Shown in pieces: positions 8,099 through 15,975 of a stretch of DNA of 64,000 bases. Positions within the stretch are counted from its first letter, which is position 1; each line of letters opens with the position of its first letter. The position numbers and the translations under genes were made by a program. The stretch is from the NCBI GenBank assembly GCA_944383825.1, contig CALWRA010000004.1:94057-158056 (forward strand), in the 5' to 3' direction. The notes below the pieces were generated by a model that saw nothing but the letters and a program-made list of their open reading frames with translations, did not search any database and had not been told where the DNA came from. The DNA comes from an uncultured Acetatifactor sp. GTDB lineage: Bacteria > Bacillota > Clostridia > Lachnospirales > Lachnospiraceae.

Positions 8099-9337
8099 AT
8101 GTATTCATTGGATGAAGTGAGGAACACGGATCCGGAGATTGCCCGGGCTATAATGGATGAGCAGGAAAGGCAGAACAGCCATATTGAGCTGATTGCTTCC
8201 GAAAACTGGGTAAGTAAAGCGGTGATGGCGGCGATGGGAAGTCCCCTGACAAACAAATATGCCGAAGGATACCCGGGTAAAAGGTATTATGGCGGCTGCG
8301 AGTGCGTGGATGTTGTGGAAAATCTTGCCATTGACAGGGCAAAGGAGCTGTTTGGCTGTGAATATGCCAATGTGCAGCCCCATTCCGGAGCACAGGCAAA
8401 TATGGCGGTGCAGTTTGCGGTATGCAGTCCCGGGGATACGATTATGGGAATGAATCTGGATCACGGCGGGCATCTGACTCACGGCAGTCCGGTGAATATG
8501 TCCGGCAAATATTTTCACATTGTACCCTATGGCGTAAATGACCAGGGCTTTATCGATTATGACAGGCTAAGGGAAATTGCCCTTGAGTCAAAACCCAAAA
8601 TGATTATTGCGGGGGCCTCTGCATACGCGCGAACCATAGATTTTGAGAAATTCCGTCATGTGGCGGATGAAGTGGGAGCTGTTCTTATGGTAGATATGGC
8701 TCATATTGCGGGGCTTGTGGCCGCCGGTCTTCATCCCAGCCCCATTCCCTATGCTGACGTTGTGACCACAACCACACACAAGACTCTGCGGGGACCCAGG
8801 GGAGGCTTAATTTTGTCCGGTAAGGAGGCCAATGAAAAGTATAATTTCAATAAAGCTATTTTCCCGGGGATTCAGGGAGGTCCTCTCATGCATGTGATCG
8901 CGGCGAAGGCTGTGTGCTTCAAGGAGGCTTTAAGTCCGCAGTTCAGGGCTTATCAGCAGGGGGTTATCGACAATGCCCAGGCTTTGTGCAAAGGTCTGAT
9001 TGGAAGAGGAATAAAGATTGTTTCCGGCGGTACGGACAACCATTTGATGCTGGTGGATCTGACTAATTTCGGGCTTACCGGTAAGGCTGTGGAGAAGCTG
9101 CTGGATGCGGCACATATTACCTGCAATAAAAATACCATTCCAAATGATCCTCAATCGCCTTTTGTGACCAGCGGCGTTCGTCTGGGAACTCCAGCGGTCA
9201 CTTCAAGAGGTATGAATACCGAGGATATGGATAGGATTGCCGAAGCAATTGCAATGGTCATCAAGGGAGGACAGGAGAAGGTGGCTGAGGCCGGGGCTAT
9301 TGTAAAGGCTCTTACGGATAAATATCCTTTGGGCTAA
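8099..9337 (+). CDS. glyA: serine hydroxymethyltransferase
   Basis: A 412-residue PLP enzyme that interconverts serine plus tetrahydrofolate with glycine plus 5,10-methylene-tetrahydrofolate. Hallmarks: [57 protein letters not shown] and the PLP-lysine motif [16 protein letters not shown] (Lys about 226). ATG 8099 is chosen because GGAGGAGGA sits 8 bases upstream; an upstream in-frame ATG has no ribosome site. The methylene-THF it makes is used by the thymidylate synthase encoded later in this window. A terminator follows, so it is a single-gene unit. Confidence 0.97.
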   Translation: MYSLDEVRNTDPEIARAIMDEQERQNSHIELIASENWVSKAVMAAMGSPLTNKYAEGYPGKRYYGGCECVDVVENLAIDRAKELFGCEYANVQPHSGAQANMAVQFAVCSPGDTIMGMNLDHGGHLTHGSPVNMSGKYFHIVPYGVNDQGFIDYDRLREIALESKPKMIIAGASAYARTIDFEKFRHVADEVGAVLMVDMAHIAGLVAAGLHPSPIPYADVVTTTTHKTLRGPRGGLILSGKEANEKYNFNKAIFPGIQGGPLMHVIAAKAVCFKEALSPQFRAYQQGVIDNAQALCKGLIGRGIKIVSGGTDNHLMLVDLTNFGLTGKAVEKLLDAAHITCNKNTIPNDPQSPFVTSGVRLGTPAVTSRGMNTEDMDRIAEAIAMVIKGGQEKVAEAGAIVKALTDKYPLG

Positions 9338-9377
9338 GGCCTAACGATGCCATTGTACGATAATTGTACGATAAAGG

Positions 9378-9424
9378 AAAGGCGCCAACGGAAGAAAGGA
9401 TTATCTTCTGTAGGCGCTTTTTTG
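9378..9424 (+). terminator. Rho-independent terminator after glyA
   Basis: A long stem (AAAGGCGCCAACGGAAGA with TCTTCTGTAGGCGCTTTT, a few mismatches or wobbles) ends in TTTTTT. Confidence 0.8.
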
Positions 9425-9463
9425 CGTTCTGCTTCCGATTGGAATTATATCAACATAAAAGGC

Positions 9464-9492
9464 TTGCGCTTTGCAGAGCATTGTGCTAAAAT
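9464..9492 (+). promoter_or_regulatory. promoter of the threonine-pathway operon
   Basis: TTGCGC, a 17-base spacer and TAAAAT. It is the only good promoter between the glyA terminator and the ACT-domain gene. No T-box or lysine riboswitch structure could be recognised in the roughly 100-base leader. Confidence 0.6.
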
Positions 9493-9598
9493 ATCTTTCG
9501 TAGAAAGACAACTGTTCGCGATGTAAGTACATTTCGCAATCTGTCTAAATAATAGCTACAAAATAATTAATAGTATGCAGAAAGCAGGAAATCATCAT

Positions 9599-10042
9599 AT
9601 GGGAGAAACGGCCAAGTGCTTTGTGGTAAGACAGAAGGCGGTGCCAGAGGTGCTTTTGAAGGTGGTGGAAGCGAAGCGGCTTCTTGAGTCGGAAAAGGTT
9701 CTGACTATTCAGGAAGCGGTTGATGCGGTAGGTATCAGCCGCAGTTCATTTTACAAATATAAGGATGATATTTTTCAGTTCCATGACAATTCCCAGGGAA
9801 AAACGTTTACGCTGGCCTTCCAAATGGACGACGAGCCGGGGCTTTTGTCGGACGTATTGAAAATCATTGCCGATTACAGAGCAAATATCCTGACCATTCA
9901 TCAGAGCATTCCCATTAACGGGGTGGCATCCTTAAGCCTGAGCGTCCAGGTGCTTCAAACCACCGGGGACGTCTCAAGGATGATTGAACGGATGGAGGAT
10001 CACGAGGGTGTCCATCATGTAAAAATATTAGCAAAAGAATAA
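9599..10042 (+). CDS. ACT domain protein (UPF0735/PheB-like)
   Basis: A 147-residue protein. The N-terminal 70 residues resemble a small helix-turn-helix unit (TIQEAVDAVGISRSSFYKYKD), and the C-terminal 75 form an ACT domain (DEPGLLSDVLKIIADYRANI), which binds amino acids. B. subtilis PheB belongs to this family and is encoded next to pheA and hom-type genes. ATG 9599 (GCAGGA upstream) is preferred over ATG 9575 because homologues begin near MGETAKCFVV. As first gene of the hom/lysC unit it may be the sensor for threonine or another end product, but that role is inference. Confidence 0.85.
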   Translation: MGETAKCFVVRQKAVPEVLLKVVEAKRLLESEKVLTIQEAVDAVGISRSSFYKYKDDIFQFHDNSQGKTFTLAFQMDDEPGLLSDVLKIIADYRANILTIHQSIPINGVASLSLSVQVLQTTGDVSRMIERMEDHEGVHHVKILAKE

Positions 10043-10081
10043 GAAAAAGTCCATAGCTTTGGGACGGAAACGGAGGGATTT

Positions 10082-11293
10082 ATGATAAACATTGCAGTGC
10101 TGGGATACGGCACGGTGGGAAGCGGCGTTGTGGAGGTTATTGAAAAAAATAAGGAAATGGTCAATAAGAAGTCTGCGCAGGAGCTGAATATCAAGTATAT
10201 TCTTGACTTAAGGGATTTTCCGGGAGATCCCTATGAGGAAAAGGTGGTTCATGATTTTAATTTGATTTTAAGCGATGATTCGGTGAGTATTGTATGTGAA
10301 ACCATGGGCGGCGTAGGGGCGGCGTACCAGTTTACAAAGCAGGCGCTGGAAAAGGGAAAAAGTGTGTGTACCTCCAATAAGGAGCTTGTGGCCCGGCATG
10401 GCCCTGAGCTTCTGGCAATTGCCCGGGATCACAGCTGTAATTATCTGTTCGAGGCCAGCGTAGGAGGAGGTATTCCCATAATACGCCCTCTGAATTATTC
10501 TCTTACGGCAGAAAAAATAGAAGCCATTACTGGCATACTCAACGGCACCACCAACTATATTTTGAGTAAAATGGAGAAGGAGGGAGCCGGATTTGAGGAG
10601 GTGCTTAAGGAAGCGCAGGAGAACGGCTATGCCGAGCGCAATCCGGAGGCTGATGTGGAGGGATATGACGCCTGCAGGAAAATCGCCATTCTTTCCTCCC
10701 TGATGATGGGAAGGAATGTGGACAGTGAAAAGGTATATACGGAAGGAATCACAAATATTACGGCAGCTGATTTTGCCTATGCGGCGGCGGCGGGAAGGTC
10801 CATCAAGCTTCTGGCGAGAAGCCGGGCAGTATCTGAGGATGAGGTTCTGGCCATGGTGGCTCCCTTTATGATCGGCAGAGATCATCCGCTGGCTATGGTA
10901 AATGATGTGTTTAACGCTGTTTTTGTAACCGGAAATATGCTGGGAGATTCCATGTATTATGGGAGGGGCGCAGGAAAGCTTCCCACTGCAAGCGCCGTGG
11001 TTTCGGATGTGATCGACTGTGCGAGACATCAGGGAAGAGTGATCATGTGCTTCTGGGATCAGGGGAATGCTCGACTGTCCGATATATCTTCGGAAGAAAG
11101 AAGCTTTTTTATAAGAGGAAAAAGCGGGGAGGAGAGGACTGTGGAGAGCGCTTTTCCCGAAGGCCGCCTGATCCGCATAGAGGGCCGTGCGGAGGATTTC
11201 GGCTATTTCACTCCGGTAATGAGGGAAAAGGATTTTATGGAAAAATGCAAGGCTCTCGAAGATGTGGTTTTAGGCAGAATCAGGCTGCTGTAG
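10082..11293 (+). CDS. hom: homoserine dehydrogenase
   Basis: A 403-residue enzyme that reduces aspartate-semialdehyde to homoserine. The NAD(P)-binding start is VLGYGTVGSGVVEV. Substrate and catalytic regions follow: TSNKELVARHGPEL, EASVGGGIPIIRPL, TGILNGTTNYILSKM and NPEADVEGYDACRKIAIL (catalytic Asp and Lys). The C-terminal part after residue 330 is short, and I do not see a standard full ACT domain, so feedback control may come from the separate ACT protein upstream. It lies in the unit ACT-hom-kinase-lysC. Confidence 0.95.
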   Translation: MINIAVLGYGTVGSGVVEVIEKNKEMVNKKSAQELNIKYILDLRDFPGDPYEEKVVHDFNLILSDDSVSIVCETMGGVGAAYQFTKQALEKGKSVCTSNKELVARHGPELLAIARDHSCNYLFEASVGGGIPIIRPLNYSLTAEKIEAITGILNGTTNYILSKMEKEGAGFEEVLKEAQENGYAERNPEADVEGYDACRKIAILSSLMMGRNVDSEKVYTEGITNITAADFAYAAAAGRSIKLLARSRAVSEDEVLAMVAPFMIGRDHPLAMVNDVFNAVFVTGNMLGDSMYYGRGAGKLPTASAVVSDVIDCARHQGRVIMCFWDQGNARLSDISSEERSFFIRGKSGEERTVESAFPEGRLIRIEGRAEDFGYFTPVMREKDFMEKCKALEDVVLGRIRLL

Positions 11294-11347
11294 GAACGCT
11301 TTGCGGTAAAGTGGCAGAAAAACGCGGAATGCGGAAATGAGGGAACT

Positions 11348-12553
11348 ATGAAATATATTGTTGTACTGGGAGATGGGATGGCCGACGAGCCCATTGAAAA
11401 TCTGGGAGGAAGGACTCCGCTTTCTTATGCCGGAACGCCCAATATGGACCGACTGAGCAGGCTTTCAGAGATAGGCATGGTGCATACCATTCCGGAGGGC
11501 ATGAAGCCGGGATCGGACACGGCCAATCTCTCCGTCATGGGCTATGACCCCAAAAAGTATTACTCAGGCCGTTCTCCCCTGGAAGCGCTGAGTATCGGAG
11601 TACCCATGGAGAATACGGATATTGCCATTCGGTGTAATGTTGTGACGCTTTCCGAGGGAGAGGGGCCTTTTGAGAAAAGGCTTATGATCGATCACAGCTC
11701 TTCTGAGATTGATACAAAGGATTGCGCAGTGCTGCTTGAGGCTGCAGCGTCCCAGCTGGCGGAGGACTTCTATCGTTTTTATGTGGGGACCAGCTACCGC
11801 CACTGTCTGATTTGGAAGAAAGGCAGCGTCACAGAGCTGACGCCTCCTCATGATATTCTTGGCCGGGTGATTGGTCCGTATCTGCCCCGGGATGAAAAGC
11901 TGAGGGAAATGATGAAAAAGAGCTATGAGATTCTGGCAGATCATCCCATCAATCTGGAGCGAAAGAAAAAAGGTCTTAATCCGGCTAATTGTCTGTGGTT
12001 CTGGGGGGGCGGCACCAGGCCGAGGCTTACCTCTTTCGAGGAAAAGACGGGGAAAAAGGGTATGATGGTGTCCGCTGTGGATCTCCTTAAGGGAATTGCC
12101 GTGGGAGCAGGCATGGGCGTTGCCCATGTAGAGGGCGCCAACGGAGGGCTTCATACCAATTATGCGGGAAAGGTGGAAGCCGCGGTGAGGGCGGTTACCC
12201 AGGAGGGGTATGATTTTGTATACATTCATGTGGAGGCGCCGGATGAAATGGGGCATCAGGGTAGTGTGGAACGAAAGGTACAGGCCATAGAGTATCTGGA
12301 TGAAAAAGTGATCGGTCCGGTTGTGGAAAAAATGGAGGCCGCAGGAGAGGACTTTCGTCTGCTGATTCTGCCCGATCATCCTACGCCGGTTCGTCTTAGG
12401 ACTCATACATCTGACGACGTTCCCTATCTTTTGTATGACAGTACGCATCCTCTGGATAAGGGCTGGCATTATAATGAGGAAGAGGGAAGAAAGAGCGGTA
12501 TACGCATTGAGCAGGGGCATCTGCTTATGGATAAATTTTTGGATGAGGAGTAG
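11348..12553 (+). CDS. iPGM-like alkaline-phosphatase-fold enzyme, probable homoserine kinase
   Basis: A 401-residue member of the archaeal-type cofactor-independent phosphoglycerate mutase family. It starts VVLGDGMADEPIENLGGRTP (metal-binding Asp), then GSDTANLSVMGYDP with the Ser that forms the phospho-enzyme, and ends with DEMGHQG and LPDHPTPVRLRTHTSDDVP (metal-binding His and Asp). The family was annotated as ApgM, but bacterial members beside hom have been proposed as a non-homologous homoserine kinase. Here it is sandwiched between hom and lysC (54 and 6 bases away), and no classical thrB is in the window, which favours homoserine kinase. The biochemical role is inference. Confidence 0.8.
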   Translation: MKYIVVLGDGMADEPIENLGGRTPLSYAGTPNMDRLSRLSEIGMVHTIPEGMKPGSDTANLSVMGYDPKKYYSGRSPLEALSIGVPMENTDIAIRCNVVTLSEGEGPFEKRLMIDHSSSEIDTKDCAVLLEAAASQLAEDFYRFYVGTSYRHCLIWKKGSVTELTPPHDILGRVIGPYLPRDEKLREMMKKSYEILADHPINLERKKKGLNPANCLWFWGGGTRPRLTSFEEKTGKKGMMVSAVDLLKGIAVGAGMGVAHVEGANGGLHTNYAGKVEAAVRAVTQEGYDFVYIHVEAPDEMGHQGSVERKVQAIEYLDEKVIGPVVEKMEAAGEDFRLLILPDHPTPVRLRTHTSDDVPYLLYDSTHPLDKGWHYNEEEGRKSGIRIEQGHLLMDKFLDEE

Positions 12554-12559
12554 ACTGTT

Positions 12560-13879
12560 ATGTCAAAGGTAGTGAAATTTGGAGGTAGCTCTCTGGCGAA
12601 TGCGGAGCAGTTTCAGAAGGTGGGCAGCATTATCCGCTCGGACAGCGAGAGAAGGTATGTGGTGCCCTCCGCTCCCGGAAAGCGTTTTGGAAGCGACACA
12701 AAGGTAACGGATATGCTGTACGCATGCTATGATCTGGCGGAGCAGGAAAGGGATTTTGCGAAGGAGCTTCGGGACATAGAGGAAAGATATCAGGAGATCA
12801 TAGACGGTCTGGGGCTTGAAATTTCTTTGAAGGAAGAATTCAGAGTGATTGAAAAAAGCTTCCGGGAAAAAGCGGGCAGCAACTATGCGGCTTCTCGGGG
12901 AGAGTACTTGAACGGTATTATAATGGCGGCTTATCTGGGGTATGAATTTGTGGACGCAGCCACCGTTATCTTTTTTTCGGAAAACGGAGAATTTGATGGT
13001 GAGAGAACCAATCAGATTTTGTCCGAAAGACTTGCTGGCTGTGAGAAAGCGGTGGTGCCGGGATTTTATGGAGCCATGCCGGATGGAACGGTGAAGACCT
13101 TCTCCAGAGGGGGATCGGATATTACGGGCTCCATTGTGGCAAAGGCGGTAAAGGCGGACGTTTATGAAAACTGGACGGATGTATCGGGCTTTCTTGTAGC
13201 AGATCCCAGAATTATCCATCATCCTCAGGCCATCGATGTGATTACCTACCGAGAGCTCAGAGAGCTTGCCTACATGGGAGCCACGGTGCTTCACGAGGAG
13301 GCCATTTTCCCTGTGCGTCAGGAAGGGATCCCCATCAATATCCGCAATACAAACGCTCCAGAGGACGCTGGGACGTGGATTGTGGGAAGCACCTGCCAAA
13401 AATCCCGGTATGTGATTACGGGTATTGCGGGAAAGAAGGGATTTTGCTGTGTCAATATAGAAAAGGATATGATGAATTCTGAAATCGGGTTTGGAAGAAA
13501 GGTGCTCCAGGTATTTGAGGAAAATGGAATTTCCTTTGAGCACGTTCCATCAGGAATTGATACAATGACGGTGTTTGTGCACCAGGATGAGTTCGTGGAT
13601 AAGGAGCAGAAGGTGGTGGCGGGAATTCACAGGGTGGGTAATCCCGATTCCATTGACATTGAATCCGATTTGGCGTTGATTGCAGTAGTGGGACGCGGAA
13701 TGAAATCTACCAGGGGTACGGCGGGAAGAATTTTTTCCGCTCTGGCGCACAGTAATGTGAATGTCAAAATGATTGATCAGGGCTCCTCGGAGCTGAACAT
13801 TATTATAGGTGTGGCAAATGAGGACTTTGAGACAGCAATCAGAGCCATCTATGATATTTTTGTGGTGACAAAGCTGTAA
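12560..13879 (+). CDS. lysC: aspartate kinase
   Basis: A 439-residue enzyme that phosphorylates aspartate, the first step to lysine, threonine and methionine. Features: VVKFGGSSLANAEQFQ at the start (kinase KxGG motif), FSRGGSDITGSIVAKAV, DPRIIHHPQAIDVITYRE and MGATVLHEEAIFPV. Two ACT domains follow at about 300-439, the last with ALIAVVGRGMKSTRGTAGRIFSAL, consistent with feedback inhibition. The length fits the monofunctional class with an extended N-terminal insert (DLAEQERDFAKELRDIEERY). It is the last gene of the unit and is followed by a strong terminator. Confidence 0.95.
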   Translation: MSKVVKFGGSSLANAEQFQKVGSIIRSDSERRYVVPSAPGKRFGSDTKVTDMLYACYDLAEQERDFAKELRDIEERYQEIIDGLGLEISLKEEFRVIEKSFREKAGSNYAASRGEYLNGIIMAAYLGYEFVDAATVIFFSENGEFDGERTNQILSERLAGCEKAVVPGFYGAMPDGTVKTFSRGGSDITGSIVAKAVKADVYENWTDVSGFLVADPRIIHHPQAIDVITYRELRELAYMGATVLHEEAIFPVRQEGIPINIRNTNAPEDAGTWIVGSTCQKSRYVITGIAGKKGFCCVNIEKDMMNSEIGFGRKVLQVFEENGISFEHVPSGIDTMTVFVHQDEFVDKEQKVVAGIHRVGNPDSIDIESDLALIAVVGRGMKSTRGTAGRIFSALAHSNVNVKMIDQGSSELNIIIGVANEDFETAIRAIYDIFVVTKL

Positions 13880-13890
13880 AAAGGACTGCG

Positions 13891-13923
13891 GGCTGTAAGA
13901 GCTTTCTCTTACAGCCTTTTTGC
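13891..13923 (+). terminator. Rho-independent terminator after lysC
   Basis: A perfect 11-bp stem, GGCTGTAAGAG with CTCTTACAGCC, closes a 4-base loop and is followed by TTTTTGC. Confidence 0.85.
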
Positions 13924-14087
13924 ATGGCAGTGAAGGGAAGGTACCTGTATGGAATATGTTATGGCGTTTATATTGGCATATTTGGAAGGGATATAACAGA
14001 AAAAACAGAGAGAAGCGTTGAAAATTGGAAATGGAAGGATATTAATGTAAAATTATGGAATAATTTAAAAAAATTTCGAGAAATATG

Positions 14088-14116
14088 TTGACAAATAAAG
14101 AATATGGACTTATAAT
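14088..14116 (+). promoter_or_regulatory. perfect-consensus sigma-A promoter
   Basis: TTGACA, a 17-base spacer and TATAAT match the consensus exactly. It stands in a 704-base gap without a real ORF, about 510 bases upstream of the GH3 gene. Confidence 0.8.
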
Positions 14117-14122
14117 AAAGTC

Positions 14123-14484
14123 AACAAAAAGAAAGAGAGAAAAAGAGAAGGCAGGAGAGAAAGCTGCCGGAAGAAAAGGACAAAAAATCTAAGCAAAGGA
14201 GGTACGGTCCGCCGAAAACATTAATTGATTTATTCTATAAATTAAAATATTCTTCCGTTAATGTACAAATGAATAAGGGACAAATGATGAATGAATTGAG
14301 TACACAGAAGAAGAGGTAACGAATCGCAAAAGAGAAAGTCTTTGGACGTTACAGTACATTAGTACAAAAGAAAAGTGGAAAAAGTACGAAAGAGGAAATG
14401 GAAGAAAGAAATAGGAGGGCAGACCCTTGGAGATAACAGTCTGAGAGAGCGTATTGATGATAAGAATCAATACGCTCTCTTTTT
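14123..14484 (+). ncRNA. candidate non-coding or leader RNA, about 360 nt
   Basis: The stretch is bounded by a consensus promoter and a strong terminator and has no ORF longer than about 16 codons. It is strikingly purine-rich on this strand (long runs of GA and AAAG). Possible structure: hairpin GGCAG/CTGCC at 14150-14168, a longer-range pair ACATTAA/TTAATGT (14218-14224 with 14258-14264), and the terminator hairpin. A perfect ribosome site AAAGGAGGT near 14195-14203 has no start codon at a usable distance, so it may be exposed or bound instead of used. I do not recognise a known RNA family. It could also be an attenuated leader of the GH3 gene. Confidence 0.45.
14444..14484 (+). terminator. 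strong Rho-independent terminator
   Basis: A perfect 15-bp stem (AGAGAGCGTATTGAT with ATCAATACGCTCTCT), 7-base loop, followed by TTTT. It ends the orphan unit. Confidence 0.85.
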
Positions 14485-14497
14485 GTGCCCCAGGAAA

Positions 14498-14538
14498 GAG
14501 CCGAAGTTGTTTTCTGATAGCTGCAACGGCTCATTTTT
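14498..14538 (+). terminator. second stem-loop with T run
   Basis: GAGCCG pairs with CGGCTC, with a further GTTG/CAAC-type pairing across a small bulge, and ATTTTT follows. It lies 14 bases after the strong terminator and 90 bases before the GH3 gene, acting as a backup terminator or as an attenuator. Confidence 0.5.
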
Positions 14539-14627
14539 ACAGGGAAAAAGAAGCTTTTGACAGTGGAAAAAGCGATTGTTTTAAGTTATAATGTTGTGGA
14601 TGACAGTAAAATTTTTGGAGGGAAGGT

Positions 14628-15941
14628 ATGGAACAAAAGAATTATTCGCAGCAGGACAGAAGAGAAGAGAGAAGGAAGCGCCGCCAGAGAAACCAGATTG
14701 CCGCATATATAACATTGATTGTGCTGATAGCGGCGCTGGCGACGGGAATTGTATTTTTAGTAAGGTTTCTGACTCAGAGAGGACAAACGGACACAGCGGC
14801 GAATAATCAGTCAAAGGTGGAGGAGATACTGGCCTCAGAAGAGACAATACAGATGCAGGAGCCTGCACAGACGACGGAACAGCTTACGAATGAGCAAAGG
14901 CTGGATGAGATTGTGAACGCAGGGATAGAGGTGATGCCTTTGGAGGATAAGGTGGCAGGACTGTTTATTGTAACGCCGGAGTCTATCACAGGAGTTTCAA
15001 CTGCAGTACAGGCAGGGGAGGGTACACAGGAGGCCCTTGCCCGCTATGCGGTGGGAGGAATGGTGTATTTCAGCCAGAATATGCAGTCTCAGGAGCAGCT
15101 GGCGGAAATGATTGACAACACGCTTCTTTATACAAAATACCCGCTGTTTATTGCGGTGGATGAAGAAGGGGGAAGCGTCGCCAGAGTTGCGGACGCGGGC
15201 ATCGGCCAGACGGTGGATTCTGCTCAGGCCATAGGACAGAGCGGAGATGCAAATATTGCCTATCAGGCCGGAGCTACGATTGGAACCTATCTGTCACAGC
15301 TGGGTTTTAATCTGGATTTTGCACCGGTGGCCGACTTGGCAAATGTGGAAAACAGTGTTATGGCGTCCCGGTCATACGGTTCTGATCCGGCGGTGGTTTC
15401 CGGCTTTGTGACAAGCATGATGCAGGGACTGGAAGAGCAGAATGTCACCACCTGCCTGAAGCATTTTCCCGGAATCGGCAGTTCCACTCAGGATACTCAC
15501 GGTGGACTGGCATCCACTGACAGAAGCGCAGAAGACTTCAGGGCAAATGAGTTTGCTGTGTTTCAGGCAGGGATTGATGCGGGAGCCAATATGATTATGG
15601 TGGGCCATATGGCGGCTCCCTCTCTGACAGGTGATAATACGCCCTGTTCTCTTTCTTCATCGGTGGTGACTGATATACTTCGCACGGAATTGAACTTTGA
15701 GGGGGTTATTATCACGGATGCGCTGAATATGTCGGCTGTTTCAGAATATTATTCCTCTGATGAGGCGGCTGTCCTGGCTCTTCGGGCCGGATGCGACATG
15801 CTGTTGATGCCGGAGGATTTTGAAACCGCTTATAACGGCGTGCTGCAGGCAGTGCAGGATGGCACCATTTCGGAGGAGCGTATTAACGATTCTCTGAGAA
15901 GAATTTATCGTATTAAATATGCGGACAGGGTAACCGAATAG
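14628..15941 (+). CDS. membrane-anchored glycoside hydrolase family 3, NagZ-like beta-N-acetylhexosaminidase
   Basis: A 437-residue protein. Residues 1-25 are basic and cytoplasmic, about 26-48 form one membrane helix or uncleaved signal, then comes a Gln/Glu-rich linker, and from about 90 a GH3 barrel. NagZ-type features: ARYAVGGMVYFSQN, FIAVDEEGGSVARV, NLDFAPVADL, TCLKHFPGIGSS, the general-acid Asp-His dyad region TQDTHGGL, and the nucleophile Asp in GVIITDALNM. Such enzymes cut N-acetylglucosamine from cell-wall fragments. The His of the usual KHFPGHG motif is Ile here. The ribosome site GGAGGGAAGG is 5 bases before the ATG. Confidence 0.85.
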   Translation: MEQKNYSQQDRREERRKRRQRNQIAAYITLIVLIAALATGIVFLVRFLTQRGQTDTAANNQSKVEEILASEETIQMQEPAQTTEQLTNEQRLDEIVNAGIEVMPLEDKVAGLFIVTPESITGVSTAVQAGEGTQEALARYAVGGMVYFSQNMQSQEQLAEMIDNTLLYTKYPLFIAVDEEGGSVARVADAGIGQTVDSAQAIGQSGDANIAYQAGATIGTYLSQLGFNLDFAPVADLANVENSVMASRSYGSDPAVVSGFVTSMMQGLEEQNVTTCLKHFPGIGSSTQDTHGGLASTDRSAEDFRANEFAVFQAGIDAGANMIMVGHMAAPSLTGDNTPCSLSSSVVTDILRTELNFEGVIITDALNMSAVSEYYSSDEAAVLALRAGCDMLLMPEDFETAYNGVLQAVQDGTISEERINDSLRRIYRIKYADRVTE

Positions 15942-15975
15942 AATATTTATCTGTTATGAAAGGATCATTATTAGA

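Noticed and set aside
9493..9598. T-box, lysine or threonine attenuator in front of the hom operon
   Set aside because: The leader is only about 100 bases and shows neither a T-box sequence nor the lysine riboswitch core, nor a leader peptide.
14557..14592. TTGACA and TATAAT upstream of the GH3 gene as a promoter
   Set aside because: The spacing is 24 bases, too long for sigma-A, although each element is perfect; another -35 was not found.
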